NCBI GenBank assembly: GCA_964602595.1
Contig: CAZRRO010000007.1
Coordinates: forward strand, 62,001 to 126,000
Direction: 5' to 3'
Source of the DNA: CAIWAH01 sp964602595
Lineage (GTDB): Bacteria > Verrucomicrobiota > Verrucomicrobiia > Limisphaerales > UBA9464
DNA: 64,000 nucleotides
Position numbers and translations under genes: made by a program. The notes below the pieces were generated by a model that was not told the origin of the DNA, did not search any database, and was given only the letters and a program-made list of their open reading frames with translations. Positions within the stretch are counted from its first letter, which is position 1, and each line of letters begins with the position of its first letter. Shown in pieces: positions 35,454 through 43,136 of the stretch.

Positions 35454-37198
35454 GCCACCGCCATCGGCGCCACGTCCGCGAGCCGCTGCTCGGCGTTCTT
35501 CTGCTCCTGCTCCTTGCACCAGCCCTTGATCTCAACGTCGTTGAAGATCTTGCCGACGACGCGGCGAAGCAGGCCCTTGAGGCTGGGGTGTTCCAACGCG
35601 GCCAGCGAACGGATGGCCTCTTCCTTGTAGCTTTCGAGCAGGTGCTCGCAGCGCTCGTCGGCCTTCAGCTCACGGTAGAGCGCCTCGACCTCCTTCGAGT
35701 CGGGCTTCACCTCGCGACGCCACAGGCTGTCCAGAAACTCCCGCTTTTCGCCGCTCGCCCGTTCACGGGCGATCGCCAACAGCAGGCTGGGGCGAAGGCC
35801 GGCGATGTCGTCCGTCTCGCCGGCTTCACCGAGGTCACTCAGGTCGTCGCGGATCTGGTAGGCGATGCCCAACGCGCGGCTGTAGGCGCCCAGCACGTCG
35901 TCGCACTCGTCGTGCCGGCCGGCGTAGATCGCGCCCAGGCGCAGCGCGACCTCGAAGGCAGGTGCGGTCTTCTGGCGGAAGATGTCCACGACCTGCAACG
36001 GCGTGAGCACGCCGGGATTGCGGGTCCAGATGAGTTCCGCGCCCTGGCCGCGGCACAGCTCACGCTGGCCCTCGGCGGCGACGCGCAGCATCTCGGCCTT
36101 GGCTTCCGGACTGGCCTTGCAGGCGGCGAGCAGGCGGTAGCCTTCGCCGATCAGCAGGTCACCGACGTTCAGGGCGATCGCCACGCCGTATTCCTCGTGC
36201 AGGGTCTTTTCACCATAGCGCTGGGCGTCATTGTCCTCGATGTCGTCGTGAATGAGCGACGCCTTGTGGAAGCACTCGACCGCGACGGCGACTTTGCGAA
36301 GGTCGTCCGGCAGTTCGGCGTCGGGTTTGCCGCTGAGCGCCTGGTAGGCGGAGACCGTGAGGAACGGCCGCCAGCGTTTGCCGGCGCGCATCAGCCAGTC
36401 GCGGGCGATGCGTTCGGATTCGCCCTGGGCGGGGCCCATGATCAGGTCGAGCGAGGCAGGCGTGAACCAGAAGTCCACCTCGTCGCGCAACTGCCCGAGG
36501 TCCAACCGGCGCGTGCGGTCATCGGCCGTGAGGTGGATGTATTCCCAGACCCAGTCGAGGTCCACATTGGTGTCGATGCAGTCGTCCTGGAGCAGCGGCA
36601 CCGCGACGCCCGGAATCGCGGCGGCCTCCATGTAGGGGAAGGCCCGTTCCAGGACGCTCAGGCAGCTCACGCCGACGATGGCCTCGATCTTCCCGGTCTG
36701 GATCAGGCTCATGACGATCGCCGAGCCCTCGGCAACCAATACGGCGTAACCCAACTTTTCCGCCTCGACCGTAAGGTCCTGGATGGAGCACAGGCCGCAT
36801 TGCTTGCAGAGCAGGCCAAATTCGTCGAACGGCGCCGGACACTTGGCCTCGACCCGCAGGCATTTCGGCAGCAGGAGCAGGCGGCGCTCAAACGGCACGC
36901 CGGCCAGCTGCTCGCGCCACATCTCGTTGTTGAGCAGCACGCCGATGAAGTCGCGGAAGATCGGGTCGCAGTTGAGCTGGGTGACGATCCGGTCGGCGTG
37001 GACCTTGAGTTCGTCCGCCGGCAGGGGCGGCACCGGGTTGAACTCCGCCACGTAGTTCCGCACGGCCTGCAGGATGTGCTGCCGCTGAACCAGCGTCGGC
37101 GGGATGTTCTTCTTGGTTGGACGCCATTTTTGCTGCGGCACGAGCCGGGGCAGCCCGACGGGCGAGCTGGCGACGAACTGGATGGGCGAGGCGGTCAT
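35450..37198 (-). CDS. DUF116-polyprenyl synthetase fusion protein
   Basis: This 582-residue protein joins two domains. The N-terminal part (about 60-225) matches DUF116, with cysteines at 113, 120, 131, 134 and 137 (CKQCGLCSI) and C179, likely an Fe-S or zinc site. The C-terminal part (about 255-545) is a trans-isoprenyl diphosphate synthase with the first Asp-rich motif at HDDIED (D318, D319, D322) and the second at DDLSD (D451, D452, D455), plus AGKRWRPFL. The synthase condenses isopentenyl diphosphate into a prenyl diphosphate. ATG 37198 overlaps the radical SAM stop (ATGA). Such a fusion in one polypeptide is unusual. Confidence 0.88.
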   Translation of the reverse strand: MTASPIQFVASSPVGLPRLVPQQKWRPTKKNIPPTLVQRQHILQAVRNYVAEFNPVPPLPADELKVHADRIVTQLNCDPIFRDFIGVLLNNEMWREQLAGVPFERRLLLLPKCLRVEAKCPAPFDEFGLLCKQCGLCSIQDLTVEAEKLGYAVLVAEGSAIVMSLIQTGKIEAIVGVSCLSVLERAFPYMEAAAIPGVAVPLLQDDCIDTNVDLDWVWEYIHLTADDRTRRLDLGQLRDEVDFWFTPASLDLIMGPAQGESERIARDWLMRAGKRWRPFLTVSAYQALSGKPDAELPDDLRKVAVAVECFHKASLIHDDIEDNDAQRYGEKTLHEEYGVAIALNVGDLLIGEGYRLLAACKASPEAKAEMLRVAAEGQRELCRGQGAELIWTRNPGVLTPLQVVDIFRQKTAPAFEVALRLGAIYAGRHDECDDVLGAYSRALGIAYQIRDDLSDLGEAGETDDIAGLRPSLLLAIARERASGEKREFLDSLWRREVKPDSKEVEALYRELKADERCEHLLESYKEEAIRSLAALEHPSLKGLLRRVVGKIFNDVEIKGWCKEQEQKNAEQRLADVAPMAVA

Positions 37199-38490
37199 GG
37201 CGGAGAAGACTGGGCCGAAGGAGTGTTGGTTTCGGAAAGAGGAGCAGTCAGCCGTTGCTGGAGCAAGCGGGCCTTGCCGGCAGCATCGTGGGCGACGTTG
37301 CGGTAGGCGCCGAAGTCGGAGAACCAATACTTCTTCGACAGGCGATACATCCAGTGCTGCTCGGGAACTTCCTCGCCGGGCAGCCACTGGCTGAAGCGCG
37401 GCGTCATGGCGTCCAGTTCGGCCATGGCGGTGCCGCGCAGCGTGGTGTCGCGGGCGCCGTGCTTCACGACGAGTTCCTTCACGAGGTCCGGCCGTTCGAG
37501 CACGACGCAGCCCCGGGTGTGGTGCGCGCTGAGTTCGCGGAAGTCCTTCAGGAAGGCCGAATCGCGCATCGCCGTGAAGACGCCGCGCGGATCGCGGATG
37601 TCCTCCTTGGCGAACTGGATGATCGGGCACGGCTCAATGCCGCCCGTGGGCCCGACGTGATGGCTGATGCCGGTGCTCATCGGGCACAGCGCCTGCCCCT
37701 GGTGATCGTAGTAGGCGTCGATGATCGCGATGGGCACCTTGGCCCGCATCTCGACGACGAACTTCCGCGTGCGCACGAGCTGGTCGGGCCGCAACGCGAG
37801 CGCGGGATTCATCTTCGGGCCGACGGGCCGGTAGGTGTGATACCAGACGTAATGCACGCCGCGCTGGATCAGCTCGCGCAGCCAGGATTCGGTGAGGAGC
37901 TCGTCAATGTTCGTCTGGCAGACGCTGGTGGCGACGCCCGCGAGCAGGCCGGCACGGAGGCAGTTGTCGAGGCCGCGCAAGGTGCGGTTCAGCACGTCCT
38001 TGTTGCCGCGGCGTTCGTCGCTGGTGATCTCGCGGCCCTCGATGGAGATGAGCGGCGTGGCATTGCCGAGTTCCTTGAGCCGGGCGGCGACCTTCTCGGT
38101 GATGAACTGGCCGTTGGTGAAGACCTGGAAATAACAGTCCGGGTGCGCCGCGAGCAGGTCCAGCAGCTGCGGGTGCATGAACGGCTCGCCGCCGAGGATG
38201 CCGAAGAAGGCGTTCCCGTGGGCCTTGGCGTCGTTGATCGTGCGGTTGAGCGCCTCCAGGTCGATCTCGGTCCGCTCAGCGGCGACGTCCACCCAGCAGC
38301 CCTGGCAGCGCAGGTTGCAGGAGTTGAGGATCGAGAGGTAAAGGAACGGCGGGAAGTATTCGCCGCGCCGGATGCGCCGCTTGAACTTCTCGACCGACAC
38401 CAGCCCCTTCACGCCGAAGTTCCAGGCGAACTTTGCGATGCACCGGGGATTGGCGCTGCGCAGGGTGCGATAGACGAGGGTGGGGAGCAT
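37195..38490 (-). CDS. radical SAM protein with SPASM-like C-terminal cysteines
   Basis: This 431-residue enzyme has the 4Fe-4S/SAM motif CxxxCxxC at C58, C62, C65 (NSCNLRCQGCW), the GGEP motif in FGILGGEPFMHP, and a C-terminal segment GGIEPCPIIQF plus further Cys (CPMS, RGCVV) resembling the auxiliary-cluster region of SPASM-type proteins. It is not a clear HpnH (different N-terminus and motif context). The substrate is unknown; from the operon, an isoprenoid or a peptide/carrier modification is likely. It ends overlapping the synthase start and begins 5 bases after the previous gene. Confidence 0.88.
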   Translation of the reverse strand: MLPTLVYRTLRSANPRCIAKFAWNFGVKGLVSVEKFKRRIRRGEYFPPFLYLSILNSCNLRCQGCWVDVAAERTEIDLEALNRTINDAKAHGNAFFGILGGEPFMHPQLLDLLAAHPDCYFQVFTNGQFITEKVAARLKELGNATPLISIEGREITSDERRGNKDVLNRTLRGLDNCLRAGLLAGVATSVCQTNIDELLTESWLRELIQRGVHYVWYHTYRPVGPKMNPALALRPDQLVRTRKFVVEMRAKVPIAIIDAYYDHQGQALCPMSTGISHHVGPTGGIEPCPIIQFAKEDIRDPRGVFTAMRDSAFLKDFRELSAHHTRGCVVLERPDLVKELVVKHGARDTTLRGTAMAELDAMTPRFSQWLPGEEVPEQHWMYRLSKKYWFSDFGAYRNVAHDAAGKARLLQQRLTAPLSETNTPSAQSSPP

Positions 38491-38495
38491 GTCGG

Positions 38496-38951
38496 CTAGA
38501 TGTGACAGTAGATGAGACGTAGCGGGCAGCCCAAGACGGATTCAAGGCCCCGGACTCCGGACTCCGGAAGCTCACCGATGTTCGGGTTCATCGCTTCCAA
38601 GCTGAACTTGGCAAAACCTTGGGCCCAGTCGTAGCGAAGTTCATGCAGGGTTGCTTTGCCTTTGCAGCAAGGAGTCTCTCGCAGCTTCAACAGGAACCCA
38701 CCGTCCACAAAGTCATCGGACATCTGTTCTTGCCACCATTCATTGTCGATCTGCGAATTGCAGGAAGGGCAGTTGATGCGCTGGAAATTTTCGCCGGCAT
38801 CCACAAACCGGACGAGGTCAGAGACCGCCGTTTCAACCTTCTCCGCTTGCGGAGCCAAGGATTTGAGCAAAGCGATGCCCCTATCATTCCGATCCCCAGA
38901 GGGCACCAGACGCGGGTCTTCGGGAATCAGGATGATCCAGTTGTCAGACAT
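38496..38951 (-). CDS. small hypothetical Cys protein inside the operon
   Basis: I do not recognise this 151-residue acidic protein. It has a CPSC motif (about residues 60-63) and a CC pair (about 96-97) that could bind zinc, and a Trp-rich WWQEQMSDDF segment. Its base composition is visibly lower in GC than the genes on both sides, and it sits between ferredoxin and radical SAM genes in the same direction (21-base and 5-base gaps). It may be a later insertion into the operon that has stayed in transcription order. Confidence 0.7.
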   Translation of the reverse strand: MSDNWIILIPEDPRLVPSGDRNDRGIALLKSLAPQAEKVETAVSDLVRFVDAGENFQRINCPSCNSQIDNEWWQEQMSDDFVDGGFLLKLRETPCCKGKATLHELRYDWAQGFAKFSLEAMNPNIGELPESGVRGLESVLGCPLRLIYCHI

Positions 38952-38972
38952 CGAGATCTACGCCGTTGTGAT

Positions 38973-39794
38973 TCAGGCCAAAGCAGCCTTCGCCTTCGCC
39001 GCCGCTTCCTCCGCCTTCCGCGCGATTTCCTCGGGCGACGGCAGACTCATAAGGACTTCGGGCGGGATGTCGCCGGCCAGCGCGGCGAGCTTGGTCAGGC
39101 ATTTCTGGCGTTCGGCCAGCGCCTTGTCGGAGTCGCGTTCCTTGCCGAAGCGGCTCCGCGCCCGTTCGCTCCGGTCGCGGAGCAGCGAATAGACGTCGCC
39201 GCCCAGCAGCGCGGAGATGTCGATCTTCATCTTCTCGCGGTTGAGGTCGGAATCGCTCACCGCGTCGCCGTTGATCGGGCCGGCCTTGTATTTCGGGAAC
39301 ATGATCGCGGCCTCGGGGCAGACACGCGAGCAGGCGGGGCAGTTGGTTTTGCAGTTGTCGTTGTTCTGGACCTGGATGCGTTTCTCGCCGTCCACGCCAT
39401 AGACGCCGAACAGGCAGAAGCTCAGGCACTGCATGCAGTTCGTGCAGCGGTCGTAGTCGATGACCGGGAACCACGGCTTCCACGCGCCGGGAGCGGGTGC
39501 GGCGAATTCGGCACGGGCCGCCTCGGCCTGGTCGGCTACGGTCGCGGGATCCAGCTGGCCCCAGCGGAGGCGTTGGGCGGAGTCCGCGGCGGGCGGCGAA
39601 TCCTGCCAGCGGCCAACGACGAGCAGCGGGCTGGTGTCGGCGGGCGCCACGGGCCGTTCCGCGCCGGCACGGGTCACACCGAAGCCGCGCTCCAGCAGCG
39701 CGCTGACGGCAGCGAAGCGGTCCTCGGGCGCCACGGTGGCGGCACCGGAGCCTTCGTAGAGCACGACACGCAGGGGAAGATCGGAGAGGGCCAT
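38973..39794 (-). CDS. ferredoxin-like protein with two 4Fe-4S motifs
   Basis: This 273-residue protein has an N-terminal domain of about 105 residues without recognisable motifs, then a dicluster ferredoxin: C117-x2-C-x2-C-x3-C127 (CTNCMQCLSFC) and C148-x3-C-x2-C-x3-C159-Pro (CKTNCPACSRVCP), and a C-terminal tail with a long helix (EEIARKAEEAAAKAKAALA). It is probably an electron carrier or redox subunit for the HdrA-like and radical SAM proteins of the operon. The gap to the previous gene is 1 base. Confidence 0.85.
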   Translation of the reverse strand: MALSDLPLRVVLYEGSGAATVAPEDRFAAVSALLERGFGVTRAGAERPVAPADTSPLLVVGRWQDSPPAADSAQRLRWGQLDPATVADQAEAARAEFAAPAPGAWKPWFPVIDYDRCTNCMQCLSFCLFGVYGVDGEKRIQVQNNDNCKTNCPACSRVCPEAAIMFPKYKAGPINGDAVSDSDLNREKMKIDISALLGGDVYSLLRDRSERARSRFGKERDSDKALAERQKCLTKLAALAGDIPPEVLMSLPSPEEIARKAEEAAAKAKAALA

Positions 39795-39795
39795 G

Positions 39796-40212
39796 TCAGG
39801 AAGCGGGTTGAGCGGCAGGCGACGGCGCGTCGGCCACGGTGACCTTGCCGGCGGGAAGGTTGGGGTTGAGTTCGGCCGCTTGGAGCGCGGAAATTACTTC
39901 CGCGGCGGACTGGTTGCGCATGTTCACCACCTCGGTGGCGCCGAGGGGCAGCGGCGCGTTGGCGGCGGCGAACAGCCATTTCACCGCCCGCGGGAAGCAG
40001 GCGGCAATCTTCACCGGCCCGGCGGCGGCGAGACGTTTCAGCGAGGGATCGCGGCGAGCGGAGAGTTCGCACAGGTCCGGCACCGCCTCGAACGGCAGGT
40101 TCGAGGCGCAGAGTTGCTCCAGCACCGCGGCCTTTACCTCGGGCGGGACGACCTGCGCGTATTGGCAGTGGCAGTAGAGGACGGCGGGCGCGCCGGCGGG
40201 GGACTGGCTCAT
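39796..40212 (-). CDS. HdrA N-terminal-like small cysteine protein
   Basis: This 138-residue protein resembles the N-terminal module of heterodisulfide-reductase HdrA-type proteins: YCHCQYAQVVPPEVKAAVL at the start, a central DLCELSARRDPSLKRL and VKIAACFPRAVKWLF, matching the C-x-C, C-S and A-A-C-S-P-R pattern of that module. Cysteines are at 14, 16, 35, 48 and 72. The flavin part of HdrA is absent. A redox or thiol-carrier role with the adjacent ferredoxin is inferred. Its ATG overlaps the CobW stop (ATGA). Confidence 0.65.
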   Translation of the reverse strand: MSQSPAGAPAVLYCHCQYAQVVPPEVKAAVLEQLCASNLPFEAVPDLCELSARRDPSLKRLAAAGPVKIAACFPRAVKWLFAAANAPLPLGATEVVNMRNQSAAEVISALQAAELNPNLPAGKVTVADAPSPAAQPAS

Positions 40213-41351
40213 GCGGGAACGAGGTCGGCGTTGGTCACGCGGTGGGTCGGGGTCGGGCGGCCGGGGCGGAACTGCTCGGCGTGCTCCAGACGCGCCGATA
40301 GGCCGGGCAGACGCTGCGGCAGGGCGGCCACGGCGGCTTCGACGGCTGCGCGCAGGTCGGCCGGATCGGCTTCGGCTCGCAGGTTGAGGATCAGTTGGCC
40401 GGATTCGGCCGGACCTTCCAGCGTGAGGCTGAGTTCGGGCACGTAATCGCTGCGCACCAGGCTCACGGCGGCGATGTCGCCAAGCCCCTCGTCGGGACTG
40501 AAGGTCATCTTCAGATGCGCGATCTCGGCGTCACCCAAACGCTGGCGGAGATCGTCAGCCAGGGCGCGGAGCAGCGCATTGGCATCGAAGGCGGGACCGG
40601 ATACGGCGACAGTGGCATTGAGCCAACCCAGCAGCGCTTCGCCCTCGGCATAAAGGTCATAGTCCACGGCCATGACGGGTCGGGAAACCTGTTCACCGCC
40701 GAGCACACGCTCAAACCACGCCTCGACGCCCGCGCCGGTGCGGACGGAAACCGCGACGATATCCTTGCCGGGGAATTCCTCGGCCAATCGCGCGCGCAGC
40801 CGATCCAAGCGGACTTCGTCCAGCAGGTCGGTCTTGGTGATGACGAGCAGGTCGGCTTCCTCGGCCTGCTTGCGCCAGATGTAGAGCACCTTGTCGGAAA
40901 ACTTCCGGGCGGGCGCGAGGCCGAAGACCTGTTCGGCGCGGACCGGGTCCACCAGCACGCTCAGCGGCGCGACGCGGAAGCGGTCACCGTAGATCCGCCG
41001 CAACGGATACGTGACCGTCGCAACGAGGTCCGTGCAGCTCCCGACGGGTTCGGCCACGAAGGCGTCGGGCCGGGTCGCGGCGTCGAGCTTGCCGGCGGCG
41101 TCCACGAGCGAATTGAAGCGACAGCAGAAGCAGCCGCCGGCGATCTCCTCCGTGGCGAAGCCGCGCGCCCGCAGCATGGCGGTGTCCACCAGCTCACTGC
41201 CTTGGTCATTCGTGATTAGACCGACGCGCAGGCCGTCTCGGACCAACCGCTGGGCGAGCGCGGCCACCGCCGTCGTCTTCCCGGCACCGAGGAAGCCGCC
41301 GATCATGAAGTAGCGGGCGATCCCGGCGTGGGGAATGGCGGTGGCGCTCAT
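40209..41351 (-). CDS. CobW/HypB-type P-loop GTPase
   Basis: This 380-residue protein has the Walker A GGFLGAGKTTAV (about 18-29), the CxCC metal site in GGCFCCRF, the ITKTDLLDE guanine-specificity motif, and a C-terminal region of about 150 residues. COG0523/CobW proteins are metal chaperones for zinc or cobalt enzymes. Here it probably loads a metal into one of the operon's metalloproteins; which metal cannot be told. It overlaps both neighbours by ATGA. Confidence 0.9.
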   Translation of the reverse strand: MSATAIPHAGIARYFMIGGFLGAGKTTAVAALAQRLVRDGLRVGLITNDQGSELVDTAMLRARGFATEEIAGGCFCCRFNSLVDAAGKLDAATRPDAFVAEPVGSCTDLVATVTYPLRRIYGDRFRVAPLSVLVDPVRAEQVFGLAPARKFSDKVLYIWRKQAEEADLLVITKTDLLDEVRLDRLRARLAEEFPGKDIVAVSVRTGAGVEAWFERVLGGEQVSRPVMAVDYDLYAEGEALLGWLNATVAVSGPAFDANALLRALADDLRQRLGDAEIAHLKMTFSPDEGLGDIAAVSLVRSDYVPELSLTLEGPAESGQLILNLRAEADPADLRAAVEAAVAALPQRLPGLSARLEHAEQFRPGRPTPTHRVTNADLVPA

Positions 41352-41815
41352 GCGGTTTCGTCGGCTTTTTGCTTCGCCAAAATGCGGTCGATCGTGGCGT
41401 TGAGCAAATCTTGATACGCGGTCACGTCGAGGCAGCGCGGATCGGGTTCGCCATCGAACTCATAGAGCCAGCCGGCGGCGTAGGGATCGCGGGCCAGCGC
41501 CTCCAGGTCGGTGCGCAGCGCCGGGTTGCCGCCCACGAAGCTGCCTTGCCCGACACAGAACAGGTCGCTGACGGCCTTGAAGCCCTCGATGGAGCCCAGG
41601 ATGTCGCCCGGTCTCACGGCGCTCCCCGGCGGGCGGTCGAATTGCACGTCCACCAGTTCGCCCAGCATCCGGAGCGCGAACTTCGTGAAGCCGACCCGCC
41701 AGCGTCCCTCGTCGGTGCGGGCAAGCCAGCAATGCGAGGGCGCGTAGAGGTGCGTGACCGGGAGTTGGGTCACGAACGTCGCGCGCTTGTAGAGAATCGT
41801 GGTGGGCACGGCCAT
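41348..41815 (-). CDS. glycine cleavage H-like lipoyl carrier protein
   Basis: This 155-residue protein has the GcvH fold signature: HCWLARTDEGRWRVGFTKFALRMLGELVDVQF, then GDILGSIEGFKAVSDLF with the expected lipoylated lysine, and a Y-DP-AAGWLYEF C-terminal segment. It is longer and more divergent than housekeeping GcvH and is not next to gcvT/gcvP (gcvP lies 21 kb away), so a dedicated carrier for this operon is likely, as with the lipoate-binding proteins of sulfur-oxidising Hdr systems. ATG 41815 is chosen; it is the first gene of the nine-gene operon, 91 bases from the divergent desulfurase. Confidence 0.85.
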   Translation of the reverse strand: MAVPTTILYKRATFVTQLPVTHLYAPSHCWLARTDEGRWRVGFTKFALRMLGELVDVQFDRPPGSAVRPGDILGSIEGFKAVSDLFCVGQGSFVGGNPALRTDLEALARDPYAAGWLYEFDGEPDPRCLDVTAYQDLLNATIDRILAKQKADETA

Positions 41816-41906
41816 CGGCTGACGGCGGGACGCTAGGGAAACTTCAGCCGGAGCGCAGAGCAAAATCAGCCTTCGCCGACGATTCCCAGTCCGCCAGACT
41901 TCCGGC

Positions 41907-43046
41907 GTGCGCAACTTCGATCACAACGCCACGCACCCGCTCTCGGCGGCCGCGCGCGCGGCCTGGCTGGATGCGGTCGAACGGTTCCCTGCGAATCCGT
42001 CGAGTCCCCATCGGTGGGGCGCCCGGGCGGCCACGGCCTTGGAGGAGGCACGTGAGAAGGTCGCGGGCTGGCTGGGCTGTCGGCCCGAGGACGTGGTGTG
42101 GACGTCAGGCGCGACCGAGGCGAACAACGCGGTGATCCAGCACCTCGCGGCGACTACCACGGGCAAAGTTCTGATTTCGCCGCTGGAACATCCCTCGGTG
42201 CGGGTGGCGGCGAAGCGCTGGCTGACGGACCGGCTGGAGGAGATTCCGGTTTCGCGGGACGGAATGACCGACGGCGCCTGGGTTGCCGAGCGTCTCTTTG
42301 ACGGTGATGTCGGCGCCGCGGTGATCATGGCCGCCAATAACGAAACGGGAGTTGTTCAACCGGGCATCGCACTTCAAGGGATCATCGGACCGCACAACGC
42401 AGTCGGGTTTTGCGACGCGGCCCAGTGGATTGGGAAAATGCCCTGCAACGAACTCGGCAAGGGCATCATCCTGACGGCGTGCGGGCACAAGTTCGGCGGG
42501 CCACAGGGAGTCGGCTTCATGGTTTGCCCCCCAAGTTTCCACCCACTCCTCGTCGGCGGCCCGCAGGAAGACGGGCGCCGTGCCGGCACGGAAAACGTCG
42601 CCGGTGTGCTGGCAATGGTGGCGGCACTTGAGGAGCGCCAAGCGATCTTGGGCGATCTGAACAGTCCGTCGCCGGCCCTAAAATCCCGGCTGACCTGGCG
42701 AGACCGTTTCATTGCGGACCTGAAAGCCACCTTGCCTGACGTGGAAATCGTGGGCGAAGGCGCCGGTCGCCTGTGGAATACCGTCGCCGCGCTGATGCCG
42801 GCCGCGGCCGACTGCCGGCGGCGCTGGGTGGTGAAACTCGACAAGCTGGGCTTCGCGGTCTCGACCGGCAGCGCCTGTGCCAGCGGCAAGGAGCAGCCGT
42901 CCTACGTCCTCGCGGCGATGGGTTATCGGCCGGACGAAAGCGACCGGATGCTCCGCTTCAGCGCCGGTTGGGATACCACGGAGGAGGATTGGCGGGCGTT
43001 GTTGGACGCCATCAAGCAGGCAGCGGTTGAGTTGGGGGCCGTTTAA
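41907..43046 (+). CDS. cysteine desulfurase (NifS/IscS family)
   Basis: This 379-residue PLP enzyme has the fold-type I landmarks: DHNATHPL, SGATEANNAVI, the D170/Q173 pair in FCDAAQWIG, Schiff-base Lys195 in HKFGGPQGVGF, RRAGTENVAGVLA, and the catalytic loop Cys324 in STGSACASGKE. It releases sulfane sulfur for iron-sulfur or thio-cofactor assembly. GTG 41907 is the only reasonable start. It is divergent from the operon with the Fe-S and lipoyl proteins, so it may supply sulfur to them; no iscU is adjacent. Confidence 0.9.
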   Translation: MRNFDHNATHPLSAAARAAWLDAVERFPANPSSPHRWGARAATALEEAREKVAGWLGCRPEDVVWTSGATEANNAVIQHLAATTTGKVLISPLEHPSVRVAAKRWLTDRLEEIPVSRDGMTDGAWVAERLFDGDVGAAVIMAANNETGVVQPGIALQGIIGPHNAVGFCDAAQWIGKMPCNELGKGIILTACGHKFGGPQGVGFMVCPPSFHPLLVGGPQEDGRRAGTENVAGVLAMVAALEERQAILGDLNSPSPALKSRLTWRDRFIADLKATLPDVEIVGEGAGRLWNTVAALMPAAADCRRRWVVKLDKLGFAVSTGSACASGKEQPSYVLAAMGYRPDESDRMLRFSAGWDTTEEDWRALLDAIKQAAVELGAV

Positions 43047-43136
43047 CGTCAACGCTGGCGGGTCCGGAGGGGTGGCCAAGAATCCTTCCTCCACTTTCCG
43101 CTTTGAACTTTGGCCGGGAGCTTTGAGCTTAAGCCC

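Noticed and set aside
37117..38499. Plus-strand open frame opposite the radical SAM gene
   Set aside because: The radical SAM frame has CxxxCxxC, GGEP and conserved spacing; the antisense frame shows none of these and would overlap the promoterless operon interior.
32794..41815. The operon as a hopanoid (hpn) or sHdr sulfur-oxidation locus
   Set aside because: No hpnC/D/E/G/H set and no sHdrB/C subunits; only individual parts resemble those systems, so naming it as either would overreach.
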